From Alligator mississippiensis (taxonomy: Eukaryota > Chordata > Crocodylia > Alligatoridae): a stretch of 64,000 nucleotides of DNA. The notes beneath the pieces were generated by a model. It was given only the letters and a program-made list of their open reading frames with translations, made no database searches and was not told the DNA's origin. Made by a program: the position numbers and the translations under genes. Positions 1 to 11,262 of this stretch are shown one piece after another; the first letter of the stretch is position 1, and each line of letters starts with the position of its first letter. The DNA lies in contig NC_081835.1 of NCBI RefSeq assembly GCF_030867095.1, positions 43,445,892 to 43,509,891 of the forward strand, read 5' to 3'.

Positions 1-328
1 AGACACTGCCTCCCAAAAGACTCTCCCTCTGAAAAGCTTGTCACTGGAGGAGAGTCCCAGTCTGGAAAAGGCTGAGAGCCATTGGCTTGACCCAATGGTT
101 TTATTGTTTTATTGGCCATTTTACAAAACAGAGAGAAAAGCGTCAATAAGAGACATCTCAATAGAGGTGTCTAGACAGAAAGCACATTTCAGCTGGCACT
201 GGAAGACAGGCAACAGAAAATACTGCAGCATTACCTGGTTCTACACCAGGGTGGAAGCAGTTCATCTCTCTGATCTCTGTTAGTGGAACAAGAACTTGCT
301 TAAAAAGCCTCAGACCTTTCTATTAAAG
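1..328. other. unassigned sequence
   Basis: No repeat family, exon or RNA gene was recognised. The only open frame here is short and lacks recognisable motifs. Confidence 0.4.
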
Positions 329-634
329 CAGTAATTCTCAAACCGGGTGCCCTGGCACCCTGGGGTGTTTTGAGAACCTTTCAAGGGTGCTATACAATGT
401 TAGCATCCTTAGGTGTGCAAACATGATTCACAAGATAAACCTAGAGATTTCAAATAGGAATCCATAGTGTTAAAGGCATTCTAACTCATTGTGGTATTTC
501 TGAGTTCTTTGCAACTTAAGAGTTGCTTTATTTTTCTGTAGTAAAAATGAGTGAAAATAAGAGTTGGCATCTTCCATGGAGTACCTTCAGTTTAAGAAGA
601 GGTGTCTTGAGTCTAAAAAGATTGAGAACCACTG
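329..634. mobile_element. hAT-Charlie-like non-autonomous DNA transposon
   Basis: The left end reads cagtaattctcaaac and the right end gattgagaaccactg. These are imperfect inverted copies of the hAT-Charlie terminus CAGTGGTTCTCAA. The flanking octamers are tattaaag at 321-328 and cattagag at 635-642 and match at six of eight bases, as expected for the 8 bp hAT target duplication after decay. There is no coding capacity, so this is a non-autonomous copy. A relative lies at 51067-51358. Confidence 0.75.
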
Positions 635-1046
635 CATTAGAGTATTCCCACTTGTGGAGCTGACTGCCCTGCTTGAGAAGGCAATGAAATCCAGAAGAAA
701 TCCCTTCCCCCAGGTCTCATGTGCTGCATGGATGAGAGCAAGATGATGGATGTGACAATGGCACAAAGATGGGAGGGTCCTCCATCCCTTCAGATTCAAA
801 AAGCCCAGAGATCACTTAAGTCCTACATTAAAGGCCTCGTGAATTACATCCCTGCTAGAGTAGTTAAACCCAATCTAGTCTCAGCCTTACAAACACAACA
901 CTCCTGTTTTTACCAATTCCACCATTTCAGCCAATGACAATATGCTCATAAGTAAAGGGGACTGATCTGTTTTTCAGCTGGTGCAAATCAGCACAATCGC
1001 ACTGACTTCTCTGATTTAGCTCAGCAAAGGATCTGGCCCTCTGTCT
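635..1046. other. unassigned sequence
   Basis: Apparently single-copy sequence within this window. No exon signals or repeat termini were recognised. Confidence 0.4.
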
Positions 1047-1846
1047 TACAGGCTAGGGACAGACATTCAAAAAGCTTGAGCCTGAATTGATTTAATCTTT
1101 GCAGGTTAGTCTAAACTGGCTAGGCTAAATCAGTTTTGTAACTGGACAGACATCCCAGAAATGCAGGCACATGCCTGTAGTGGCTCAGGCTAGAAGATAG
1201 GGGTGAGGGGGCACTAGAGCAGCCCTCTCTTCTTTCCACAGCATGGAGCTGAGGGGAGGGGGCCTGACCAGGCTCTAGCAGGATGCTGAGATTAGCCCAG
1301 CAGGGAATTGATAACAGTGTTTGTCACCCAATTAAGAAAACAACATTACCAGCTACTTGTTGATTCTGCCTGTTGATTCTACCGTTTGATTCAGCAGGAC
1401 CCTAGCCAGCATGTGGTCTGCTAGCTAATACACAGACACCTCCTCAGCAAGGCAGAGGGGAGGGCAGAATTCCTGCTTAGAAGGGAGTGGCGAGGGGGAA
1501 ATGGGGAGCAGCCTGCAGTCTGTGCTGGAGCTTCAGCCAAGGAGCAGAGGGGAGGGGCAAGCCCTGCTGTGGAGCAGAGAGCCCCACCCAGCCCAGAGAG
1601 CATGCTGGGATGCTGGGGGTGTCTGGTTTATCTTAAACCAGCAAAGGGCCTGGGATAGACATTGCATAAACTGGTTTGACCCGAATCAGTTAAGTCTGAC
1701 ACTACACTCAATCAAGGTTATCTCAAACTGGTTTCAGCCATTCTCAGACTGGTTTATGTGCACTGAACATCTGTTCTGTTACAGATTTAAACCAGTTCCT
1801 GATCATTTAAACCGGTTTATGTGTAATGTCTGTTCCTAGCCACAGT
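1047..1846. mobile_element. ~800 bp hAT-like inverted-repeat element, copy A
   Basis: The left end contains ggctagggacagacattc and the right end contains aatgtctgttcctagcc, giving imperfect terminal inverted repeats of about 20 bp. The body has no transposase. Blocks near both ends and in the middle (attcctgctt, gagagcatgc, ataaactggtttgacc) recur in the same order in a second copy at 10673-15908, which confirms a dispersed family. The outer limits are uncertain by a few bases, and no clean target duplication is visible. hAT is the likely superfamily; the class is inferred only from the termini. Confidence 0.7.
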
Positions 1847-2878
1847 GATCCATCTGGGAAAACCCAGAGGCTTCTCTAAGGGCTGGTTCAAAGGCTTATA
1901 GTTTGCTGTGGTACTCTTCTACTGCAGCCTCAATGCTTTGTGGCCTCAGGACAATGCAAGCCTCAGCTAAGTCACAGAATCCATCTCTTTTGGAAGTAAG
2001 TTGAAGCCTTCAGGAAGTAAAAAATCTAAGTTCCCAGACTCAGACTGAACACAGCCCTTCCTGCAACCTGGGGCCCCTTGATTGGCAAAGCAAAAAATCT
2101 TCCTCAGTCTCAGCCAGTCTCTTCCTCCCGTTGTTAATAAGGGTGATTGCACCCTCTTACAGAGGTTGCTGCCAGTTCCCAGTCCCAGCACTTTATACAA
2201 GGATGCACCATTAATGATGTGCACCATTAATGATGTGAGGCTGGAGAATGATCAGATTGTGGAGCTACAGGATGCCAAATTTGGGGGAAGGAACTGGGAG
2301 GCTTCTGCACACTCAGGCAAAAGATCTTGTAAATCTTTTGTAATGTTTTGCAAATAACTGTGATTCCATACAAATTTATGTCGTTCTCTGTAAACTGAAA
2401 AGCTACTGGCAAGCATGCAGAAGCCAATAGCAGAATGAAGAGAAATGTTTTTCTGCCATCTTGTTATTTTCACTAAAACAATGAGCCAAACCCTCAGGGG
2501 ATGCAAAATGGCCACAGGTATATCGAAAACTATGGACCAAATTCATGCTTGCTCTGTTCTAGTCATCAGGCTGGATCTCTAGCTGGTATAAACTAGCATG
2601 GAAAGCCAATGGTGTTTGACACATATAGCCTGATCTCAGCTGGTATACATCAACTTTGCTGGAGCTGCAACCTTTAGCCCAGAGGGGGTGGCTCTAAAGG
2701 ATTTCTCTGGGCAGTCCTGGGGTGGGTGAGGTAGGCTTGGGCCCACTCACTGGGCACAGGCACCAGAAACAGCATTGTCTCTACTTTACTTAATTGTATT
2801 AGCACAGTAGAGCCCAGCCCACTGCAGGAGAAGGAACTGCCTTGTGGGTTGTTGAAGGAGTCCTCAGACCTCCTGAGA
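1847..2878. other. unassigned sequence
   Basis: Nothing gene-like was recognised. A 16 bp perfect tandem duplication lies inside and is listed separately. Confidence 0.4.
2205..2236. repeat. perfect 16 bp tandem duplication
   Basis: The unit gcaccattaatgatgt occurs twice without interruption (2205-2220 and 2221-2236). It looks like a simple slippage duplication. Confidence 0.9.
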
Positions 2879-2965
2879 CTCATAGGTTTCATAGATTTCT
2901 AGGGTCGGAAGGGACCTATTAGATCAAGTCCGACCCCCTGCTCTGGGCAGAAAAGAGCACTGGGG

Positions 2966-4028
2966 TCAAGTAACCCCAGCCAGGTGCTTGTCTAATCTTC
3001 TTTTGAACACCTCCAAGATAGGGGAAAGCACCACCTCCCTTGGAAGCCTATCCCATATTTTAGCAACCCACACCGTAAAGAATTTCTTTCTGATGTCCAA
3101 TCTAAATCTACTCTCCTTCAATTTATGGCCATTGTTTCTAGTAACCCTGAGGGGCACCCTGGTAAACAGAATATTCCCTATTCCTTGCTGACCCCTGCAA
3201 TGAGTTTGTAGACAGCCATGAGATCACCTCTCAGCCTTCTCTTGCAGAGGCTGAAGAGATTCAGGTCCCTCAATCTGTGTTCATAGGATCTTACCTGCAG
3301 GCCCTCAACCATACAAGTAGCCCTCCTCTGAACCCTTTCCAGGTTTTTTGAATCCCTCTTGAAGTGCAGTGCCCAAAACTGGACGCAGTACTCCAGCTGC
3401 AGCCTCACCAATGCCTCGTAGAAGGGAAGTATAACCTCCCTAGACCTGCTCGTGATGCACCTACTAATGCAAGAAAGAGTGCAGTTAGTCTTACTTGTTA
3501 CCTCATCACATTGGCGACTCATGTTCATTTTTGTGTCGACTATGACTCCAAGATCCCTTTCTGCCACTGTGCTACTTAGAATGGTACTTCCCAGTCTATA
3601 GGTGTATTGGTGATTCTCTCTCCTCAGGTGCAGCACTTTGCACTTATCTTTGTTAAATTGCATCCTATTCTGATCCGCCCACTTTCCCAGTCTATCTAAA
3701 TCCACCTGAATTCACTCCCTACCCTCTAGTGTGTTTACTATACCCCATAGTTTGGTGTTGTCTGCAAATTTGGGCAGAGTTCTTTCTACACCCTCTTCCA
3801 AATCACTGATGAAGATATTAAACAGTACTGGTCCCAGGACAGAGCCTTGGGGGCAGCACTTCCCACATCTCTCCAGGGAGGAACCAACCCATCCCCTACC
3901 ACTCTCTGGGTGCATCCCATAAGCCAGTTTTCCACCCAGCTGACTGTGAAAAAATCCATGTCACAGCTACTTAGTTTATTCGGAAGAACTGTGTACAACA
4001 CTGTGTCGAAAGCCTTTGTAAAATCCAA
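2966..4028 (-). pseudogene. CR1 ORF2 reverse transcriptase and C-terminal region (decayed)
   Basis: Minus-strand fragments in several frames encode recognisable CR1 RT blocks. MDFTKAFDTV sits at the catalytic block A (top of 3786-4028). [18 protein letters not shown] is followed by FADN, where CR1 normally has FADD, within 3712-3915. RRLRGDLMAVYKLI lies within 3178-3705. The terminal CR1 sequence RLDIRKKFFTVWVAKIWDRL lies within 2966-3157. The last catalytic aspartate is changed and the frame shifts several times, so no active enzyme is encoded. It would have copied CR1 RNA at a nicked target. Confidence 0.85.
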
Positions 4029-4233
4029 GTAAATAACATCTACCTCTACTCTTGCATCTAAGCACTTTGTGACCCGGTCATAAAAAAGAGACCAGGTTAG
4101 TCAGGCAGGATTTGCCTGCTATAAACCATGCTGGTTGCCCCTTATCATTGTATTATCCTCTGGCTCCGCACAAATGTGATCTTAATGATTTTTTCTAAGG
4201 TCTTGCCAAGTATAGAGGTGAGGCTAACCACCC

Positions 4234-4285
4234 TATAATTGCCTGGGTCCTTCTTCCCCTATAATTGCCTGGGTCCTTCCTTCCC
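4234..4285. repeat. 26 bp tandem duplication inside CR1
   Basis: The sequence tataattgcctgggtcctt starts at 4234 and again at 4260, giving two nearly identical units with a 26 bp period in the CR1 RT region. It looks like a local slippage event after insertion. Confidence 0.85.
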
Positions 4286-4309
4286 TTCTTGAAAATAGAG
4301 ACCACATTG

Positions 4310-4329
4310 CCCCCCCCCCCCCCCCCCCC
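4310..4329. repeat. poly-C run (20 bases)
   Basis: Twenty uninterrupted C lie at the junction between the RT and endonuclease pieces of the CR1. The minus strand reads poly-G where CR1 has a glycine-rich, G-rich codon stretch. Confidence 0.95.
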
Positions 4330-4334
4330 GCTTT

Positions 4335-4625
4335 TTCCCAATCTATCCTGCCTGTATAGCTTCTAGCCCTCAATGACCACTGCCCAATCATTGGTAGGGT
4401 CCTACCAGGTTTTTGTTAGCCCAACCAGGTCAAAATCTTTGTCTGAAAGCAGGAGTGCAAGTTCCTCCTGCTCATTTCCCATGCTCCTAGCATTAGTATA
4501 GAGACACCTAAGCCCTATGTTAGGTGCCCTTAATACTCCCCTATCCTGATGCTTAGCGGGCCCCTTAGTACTTACCTGGTCTATTCCAGCATACAGTTCA
4601 TGTCTTGTCTTTCCTAGTTTCACCC
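4335..4625 (-). pseudogene. CR1 ORF2 endonuclease start (fragment)
   Basis: The minus-strand translation ends with LYTNARSMGNEQEELALL and DFDLVGLTKTW. This is the beginning of the CR1 apurinic-type endonuclease, which normally continues LVGLTETWW. The fragment is joined through the C-run at 4310-4329 directly to RT sequence. The remaining endonuclease is missing. Confidence 0.8.
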
Positions 4626-4890
4626 TGTCTTCAACATTTCCGTCCCCCGATGAAGCTAGTTTAAAGCTCTACGTAGGAGGTCTATCAACCTGTAAGAGAA
4701 CAGACTCTTACCTTTTGGAGAGAGATCTAGACCATCATGTCCCAGTGAGGCCCTATCCTGGAAGTACGGATCATGGTCTAGAAAGCCAAACACTGCACAG
4801 TGGCACTAACTCCCAAGCCAACGCAACTCCACAGACTCACTGCTCCCAGAAATCACAGTCACCCAGCATGGTGAAGGTTTTGGACACTGC

Positions 4891-5734
4891 AGGAGCCAGA
4901 ACAGACTTTCCAATACACTGATCTTGGCACCTGAATCAGTGCGGGCTGCAGTCCTGCTTGTACTTCTGGGGTCTCTAAAGGCCAGTGAAACCTGCCCATA
5001 ATCTCTTCTTCCCCAAATGCTTTCTTATCTGTGGTAGTCATTTTGGCTTATGCCTCACAGTATAGATTCAGTCCATATCTTAGTTAAAGCAAGTTGGTTC
5101 GATAAAAGATACCACCCCCAAAAAGCCTTGCTTCTTACACAATTCCTGGACCACCATGGCTACAACATCACTCCAATGCTACAAAGAACAACTGAAGTAA
5201 CTACTGCAAGGTAACAGAAAGGTGTATCATTTTGGTCCCCTATGTTTCTAGCACAAGCGGCAGGGTAACCATATCTGTGCATGTGAGTGCAAAGGTATGC
5301 ACAGCATATATTCGCTCTTACAGGGACTTTATATTTGTTCTTAGTGGATGCTTCTACATGCATTCAGGCTCATTAATGTGTTCCTGGGCATATGTCTACA
5401 CATGTGCCCATGTTGGGAACAAATGATGCCTGACAGGAGTAGCCCAGTCCAGGGCTGCTCCTGTCCTGCTCTGCCCCCCAGCAGCAGCCAGGCGCAGCTC
5501 CCCTAGCTGTTCCGGCTCTGAAGGAAGCCCAAACTGTGCAGGGCGGGGGGGCTGTTTTGGCTCAGTGGGCATTTGCTTGCCAACCCCACACAGATTGGGA
5601 CCCATCCTGATCTCCATGGGGCAGGGAGGCAGCATCCTACCGAGCCAGGACAGCTCTCCCTGCCTCCTGTGGCCCCCTGCTGCCTAGGCTGACTGGGAGC
5701 AACACAATTTTGCCCCTAAACCAGGGACAAAAGT
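4891..5734. other. mostly unassigned; possible dispersed repeat at 5040-5215
   Basis: The sequence around 5085-5130 contains ggttcgataaaagatacc. This resembles ggtctaataaaagatatc at 63178-63200, so both may be ends of one dispersed family. The rest was not recognised. Confidence 0.35.
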
Positions 5735-6765
5735 AGTATGCCTGTGTGAAGCGGTTAGTATTCACTTCAGATTCGGATTCGGCCAATTCAGGGGACGGTG
5801 ATTCAATTCGGTGATTCGAATCACTGTCCCAAATTGATTCAGCCGAATCTGATTCAGAGATTTGGCTGCTGCCGAATCTCTGAATCAGCCAGGCCAGACC
5901 CTCCCCCGCCCGCTCACCCAGCCCGGCAATGGCTGTCCCCACCTGCCCCAGTTCTTTGGAAAAAAAAGCCCCTACTCACTGGATGCTACCTCTGCCCCCA
6001 CTGCCCCATGCTGCATGGGGAGCTCTGCATGAGCCCCCCACACCCCCTGCTGTCCCAGCCCCCCCTCCCATGGCTGCCCCACCTGCCCCAGCTCCAGCCC
6101 TTTAAGAAACCCCCCCCCGAACTCACCAGTTCCTGCCTGGCGGGGGGCGATCCTCACTGCCCCCCACTACCCCCACCATGTGGGGGGCTCTTCCATGAGC
6201 CCCGCCAAAGCCCCGAGGCTACTATAGGAGCTGGTGAGTCCAGGGGCATTCAGTTTTTTTTTCTTAAAGGGCTGGAGCTGGGGTGTGTGGGGCAGCCATG
6301 AGGGGGTGCTGGGCGAGTGGGGGGGTTGGGGGGGTCATGGCAGAGTCCCCCATGCAGCATGGGGCAGTGGCGATGCCCCCCCCTGCCCGGCAGCACCTGG
6401 TGAGTCGGGGCTTTTTTTTAAAGCACCAGGAGCTGGGGCAGGCAGGGCAGCCATGGGGGCAGGCTGGGGGAGTGGGCGGGGGATGGGGCCTGACAGGGGT
6501 CCCTACCATGGTCCCCTGCCCCCTCCTCCAGCCCCCTGCCCCCCATCCCATACTTACCTGCTCCGAGTCTGGCTCCAGCTCCCTGCTGCAGCAGGCAGGG
6601 AATGCCCAAGTCATCTAAGCTCTCAAAACCTTTTCCAAAGTTTCAGACAGCTTTGAATCAATTCAGACCTTTTTATTGGTCCCCTGATTCAATTTGGATT
6701 TGGAGACTTGGCTACCGAATCGGGCCAAATCTCCTCCGAATCGAATCCCCAAAGCTTCACACGAC
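5735..6765. mobile_element. GC-rich inverted-repeat DNA element with internal hairpin
   Basis: The left end contains tgtgtgaagc followed by attcggattcggcc. The right end is ccgaatcgaatccccaaagc followed by ttcacacg, so the two ends are imperfect inverted copies. Inside is a second, near-palindromic pair of arms of roughly 110 bp each (about 5985-6110 and 6255-6372), both containing catgctgcatgggg and ctttaagaaa or its complement. A partial direct copy of the right arm follows at 6413-6500. There is no transposase. The open frames here are low-complexity shadows. The superfamily was not determined. Confidence 0.65.
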
Positions 6766-8954
6766 CCTAAAGTAGGTAAAACTAAATGAAGGCAGGCGAG
6801 CACTCAGCGGGTAAGCTTATTCTCTTTCCTGGGGGCTGCTGTTTCTGTCCCAAAAGACCAGTTAAGGCTATGCCACTGTGCTAAGTGCAAGCCCTGACCT
6901 TGCCTTTGTTGTTTCCTGTTTTTAATTAGTGAATAATACTTTATTGAAATGGCTGAGATGAGACCTGCCTGATGTGGAGATGGCATCTCTATGAGGGTCT
7001 TATTGAGATGGTAACCTGGGCTGGGTATCTCTCACAATCCACAACAGGCGCTAAATGGTTTTGCTCCTCATTACGGCAGAATGGGTCTAAGCTCATTGCT
7101 GGATCCAGGTACGGGGCAGAGCAGTGGAGTGTTATGAAACCAACCCCCCGTCCTGGCCCTGTGGCATATGATGTCAGCAGTGGGGTACATGTATGGGCCA
7201 GTTGGCTTGCAACCCTGACGCACTTATACTTCCTGTCAGCCAGTTGCTGCGTCAACTGATTCTGCCCATCCTAAATTAAGAGAAAAGGACCAGAACAACC
7301 AAATGCCAACACACAGCCAAGTAAATCCCCTTTCAGGGCAGCTGGCATTAATTAACTAGCCAGATCCAGCCAGTACCTCCCTGACTCCCATTTCTCTTCC
7401 TTATATCAGTGTACAGTGTCCTGTTGCCCTGGTGCTGCAAGTGGGCAACACATCAGTGACAATACCTGTCCTATGGTTTGAGTGTGTATGCTGCAATCAT
7501 CCGAACCCACAAACTAAATCCTAAGGGAAGAGGGGGAGGAAACAGCCAACCACCAACCCAGGCAGCTGCTCTGGGGAACTTGCTAGGAAAAGCTTTCAGT
7601 TCACGTGGCAGCTGATTGGGAACAGCTGGGCCATAAAATGGATTGAACAGGGACAAGGCTGGCAGAGGGCCTTCATATACTGGGGCAGTGTTAGGGCTGA
7701 TAAAGGAGGACCCTTTGCTTAGAGGGGCAGGGCTAAGGAGGGCAAAGAGGACATTTCTGATCTAATCCATACCAGGTCTTTAGTTAAGTGACTTGCCTGG
7801 GAATGGGTTTGGGTTTCTTGCAGGGCATTTCCCCCATAGAGTGTGATTTAGTCCTGGGATGAGGTCAGGATTGAGAAGCATCAACAGAGCTGAGAAAAGC
7901 CCAGGACTGGGTAGTAGAGGGGTGCAGTTAGGAGTGAGAGGTGTGGGTAGAGCTGTATGTGAAGCTCAGGGCTGTACTAGCAGGGCCTGCAAGTCAGGAT
8001 GGGGGTCAGTGGCCATGTGGTCTGGGGCCTACAATTAGGACAGCATGTGCTGCATCTCAGCACTGAGGGGTGTCAGCCAGGCTGTGCAGGAGGGGCTTGC
8101 TGCCACAACCATGGTCCTCCCCTCATCCCCAGCTAGCCCTATCCTTTCCTCGCCTCCATGCAGTCCCTTTACTCCAGCTTATCTCCTTCCCTAAAACCTC
8201 TCTCCCTGATTCTCCCTGTGACACAGTGTTTCTTTTAACTATGCCTTGAGATCCAAGCAGGCTGCTTTGCCTGGGCACTGTAGGGCCAAGTACTGTCACA
8301 TGGAGCCTGAAATAATCCATCACATGAGGGGCAGAATAATGAAGTTTACCAGCTTGCACAGCTTCCCAGCCCAGTAGGCAGCACAGAGTGTCACTTACAA
8401 CACTGCCATTCAGGTCCGCTTACAAAACCCAGTAAGGCAGTTATGTAAGTGCAGGAAGGCCACAGCATGCTGGGGGCAGGGCCGGGAATTACAAACATAC
8501 AAGAGGAGGAGGTGGTTCTGCAAAAAGCTTTGATTTGGGACCAGCGACCTCTGATCTACACTATGATTAAAGATCTACAGAAAGGTACACAGTCTGCAGC
8601 TTAATCTTGGGTTGCTATCAGCAGGAGAGTGCTGGACTTCCTCTCATGCATATGCCCCCCCAGGGTTCCTGGGGATGATGAAAGAAATGAGACCTGTGAT
8701 GCACAGCTGACAAAGGCCCCAGCAAGGCAGGTAGCTGAATGCTGAGAGAACTGAGGCTGAGTGCATCTGTTGTGATTTCTTGAGAAGGCCCAATGCAGAA
8801 ACAGAAGCAGTGAAGCTCTCAACCAAAAGAAGGATGGAGCCCTCTGAAGCTTTTTAGGAACAAGCTCATTCTACTACTGCTGCTTCTGGCACCTCCCCTC
8901 AACCTCCTTGCTGGTGTCACAGCTCTTCAGCACACAGTAAGAGAAGGCAAGGCT
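6766..8954. other. unassigned sequence
   Basis: About 2.2 kb without recognisable repeat termini, exons or RNA genes. Only short open frames without motifs are present. Confidence 0.4.
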
Positions 8955-9110
8955 GCTCTAAGAATAAGGGCACTCGCTTGACCCTAGGAGATGTGGGTCC
9001 AAATCATTCCTCTGCCACAGATGCTGTGTGGGACCTTGGTCAACTCACTTCACCACGCTGAAGCTCAGTCCCCAGCTGTACAAGGCTGATAATTCCTAAC
9101 GATCACGTGA
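8955..9110 (+). mobile_element. MIR/CORE-SINE-like SINE
   Basis: A tRNA-like head (taagaataagggcactcg, with a degenerate B box gggtccaaatca) is followed by the MIR-type core ctctgccac...tgtgtgggaccttggtcaac. This is the usual layout of tRNA-derived CORE-SINEs in amniotes. Confidence 0.6.
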
Positions 9111-9149
9111 TGCTTTACATCCATAGGTACCAAGGCACCTACAAAATCA

Positions 9150-9305
9150 ACATCACAACTCCTATGTTAAGGGTGGGTAAACTGAGACCAGGAGAAAGGA
9201 ATCACTCGTGTTAGGTTGTCCAAGAGGCTACTAGCAGAGCCTGGAATAGAATCCAAGTGTCCTGAGACCTAGTTGGCTGCTCTGTCCATTAAGCCACTAT
9301 CCTTG
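9150..9305 (-). mobile_element. MIR/CORE-SINE-like SINE, inverted
   Basis: On the minus strand the sequence reads a tRNA-like head (taatggacagagcagcc), a B-box-like ggattctattcc and then a core ending in a cagtttaccc-type segment. It lies in opposite orientation to the SINE at 8955-9110, about 40 bp away. Confidence 0.6.
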
Positions 9306-9699
9306 GACACTGAGAGGAGGAACTGGCAGGGTTCCAGATAGATCCCAACACAGACAGAAAGGGGAATGTTTGCACCTTGGAGGGGGCTGGTACTACATAG
9401 GGCAGTTTGCCTGGAGGTCAGTTGGTTTGGCTTGGCATTGCAGACAGCTGGTTGTCCAAGTTCAACTGTTGAGGCATAGGGGTGTGTGGGCCAACCATAA
9501 CAGCAGCCCCATCCAAATAGCTTGCAACTTATCCTATTTCGTCAGAGTTCACACACAAAGTCACAAGGGCCCACTGAAATGGAAGATGAAGTCTATGAGG
9601 TGTGACCCTGGGATGTGGAGCAGGAAGAGAGCACTGATGTCTCCTCCCCAGGAAGGTCTTCCAGGCAAATCCCGGCTTCCTATACCTGACCAAACAGAA

Positions 9700-9775
9700 G
9701 GTGAGAATAGGGCTTGAACCCTGAGCCCACAACAGTAAAAGCCAGAGCTACTATCACTCACACCACAGAAGCTGC
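9700..9775 (-). mobile_element. tRNA-derived SINE head
   Basis: The minus strand contains a good pol III B box, GGTTCAAGCC (complement of 9711-9720), downstream of a degenerate A-box-like stretch (gtggtgtgagtgatagtagc). The body is not clearly recognisable. A fragment of a tRNA-derived SINE is more likely than a tRNA gene, because no cloverleaf can be drawn. Confidence 0.45.
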
Positions 9776-10672
9776 ACTCTTAGCTTTTCCATGAGGATGG
9801 GGAAGGGAGGGGAGAGAAAGGAGAAGAGGAACCCTCCAGAGCAGAAAACTACTAGTTTGCTGCTGCTTCTCCAAAGTGACTGAGGCAGGAGAGGCCCATG
9901 CACAGTTTGCATCTACAGTATTTCACATGTGATCCCTGAGGTAAGGTTAATGAAACAGGGATGTCACTGGAGTTTGTGCTCCTAGGCTGTGCTTCTGCAT
10001 GGCCACTGCTGAAAAGCAAAGGGAAGTAAGGGCAAGATAACCCTCCCTACAAGGGATCCATGTGAGCTTACTGGATACTGCTGCCACAGCAGAAACCTTA
10101 CCAGGATGAGTGCCTGTCCCCAGCTGGACCTGCCCTAACCCCTTGACTGGGATGCCAGCTCCTGGCCCCTTTGGACCCTCTCTGCTAAAATTCTGCAGAC
10201 ACAGATAGTTAATGTTTAGACAACAGAGAGGGAGCATGGTAGATGGGGAGGGGAAAAGGTGTGAGGGGCATAGGGAACCTTGATTTAGGCGCTGTGCCAC
10301 AACCACAGCAAGCTGGAATTTTCCAAATGCCAATAGCCCAGTAGCAGACAGAAGAGCAAACAGGACTTGGGGGGGTGGAGGGTGGGGGTTGGGCATGGGA
10401 GTCCCAGGAGCAGCATAAACAGAGCATTGAAAAGAGACATGGGCCCAAAGCCTCAGCTGGAGGAACATCTCCAATGGGGACTGCAGATGGCTGGGAGAGC
10501 TGGGGATATGTGGAACGTGGGCGAAAAATTAGAGCCCACACCATGTGTTTGCTTGTTCCCCAGGCAGGCCAAGCTGGCATGGTATGTTCACAATCTCCAC
10601 TGATATACACCCTCCATCTGCAGGGGCTGGGAGGGCAGTGTTTGCACACCAGGCCAGACAGAGCAGTGCTGG
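9776..10672. other. unassigned sequence
   Basis: No repeat or exon was recognised. A 175-codon minus-strand open frame lies here but lacks family motifs and splice context. Confidence 0.4.
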
Positions 10673-11262
10673 CTTCCTAGGTTAGGGACAGATATTCAAA
10701 AAATCTGAGCCTGAATTGATTCAATCTTTGTAGGTTAGTCTAACCTGGCTAGGCTGAACCGGTTTGTAACTGGACAGACATTCTCTCTGGACTGAGGAAA
10801 TTCAGGCACATTCCTGCTGTGGTTCAAGCTAGAAGCTGTGGGGCGGTAGAGCAGCCCTCCCTTCCCTTGTACAGTACTGAGCTGAGGAGGGCATGGCCAG
10901 GCCGTGGCAGGACACTCTGATTAGGGAGGTCTGCCTGCACTATCCCAGGCTTTTCCCTGATGGTTGTTCAAGGGGCAGATGTGTTGCCAGACCCCAGACC
11001 CCTGCTAGCATTCTAAGGCAAAGGTGGGGTGTGCAGTGCATGCATCTGTTGATGACACAGAACTTTTCAATCTCCCTCCCTGCTTCTTTATACTGTCTGC
11101 AGCAAACTGACAGGTGAGCAAGCCAGTAGGGGGCTGATAACAATGATTATATCAGCCCTTCAGCAAAACAACAGGCTCTCTCCATTACTTCAAACTCTTC
11201 TTAAACAGCTTACCAGCTTACCAGCTGACCTGTTGATTAGCTCCAAAAAGCCCTAAGTGGTC

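Larger units (their letters stand above)
2879..4890 (-). mobile_element. CR1 LINE, minus strand, internally deleted
   Basis: The 3' end lies at low coordinates with the typical tail (tcatag...tttcatagat) and the conserved stretch agggtcggaagggacc. Reading the minus strand upward come the CR1 C-terminal region (2966-3157), the reverse transcriptase (about 3178-4300) and then, after a run of twenty C at 4310-4329, the start of the endonuclease (about 4335-4625). The middle of ORF2, meaning most of the endonuclease and the linker, is absent at that run. The 5' limit is uncertain; 4690-4890 may be upstream CR1 sequence. Confidence 0.85.

Noticed and set aside
5798-6301. 167-codon plus-strand open frame
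   Set aside because: It reads through poly-C and hairpin arms of the inverted-repeat element. It is a compositional artefact.
9700-9775. B box considered as a tRNA gene
   Set aside because: No cloverleaf or acceptor stem can be formed; a tRNA-derived SINE explains it better.
9947-10474. 175-codon minus-strand open frame
   Set aside because: No family motif, no splice context, and neighbouring frames are similarly open. I would not call it a gene.
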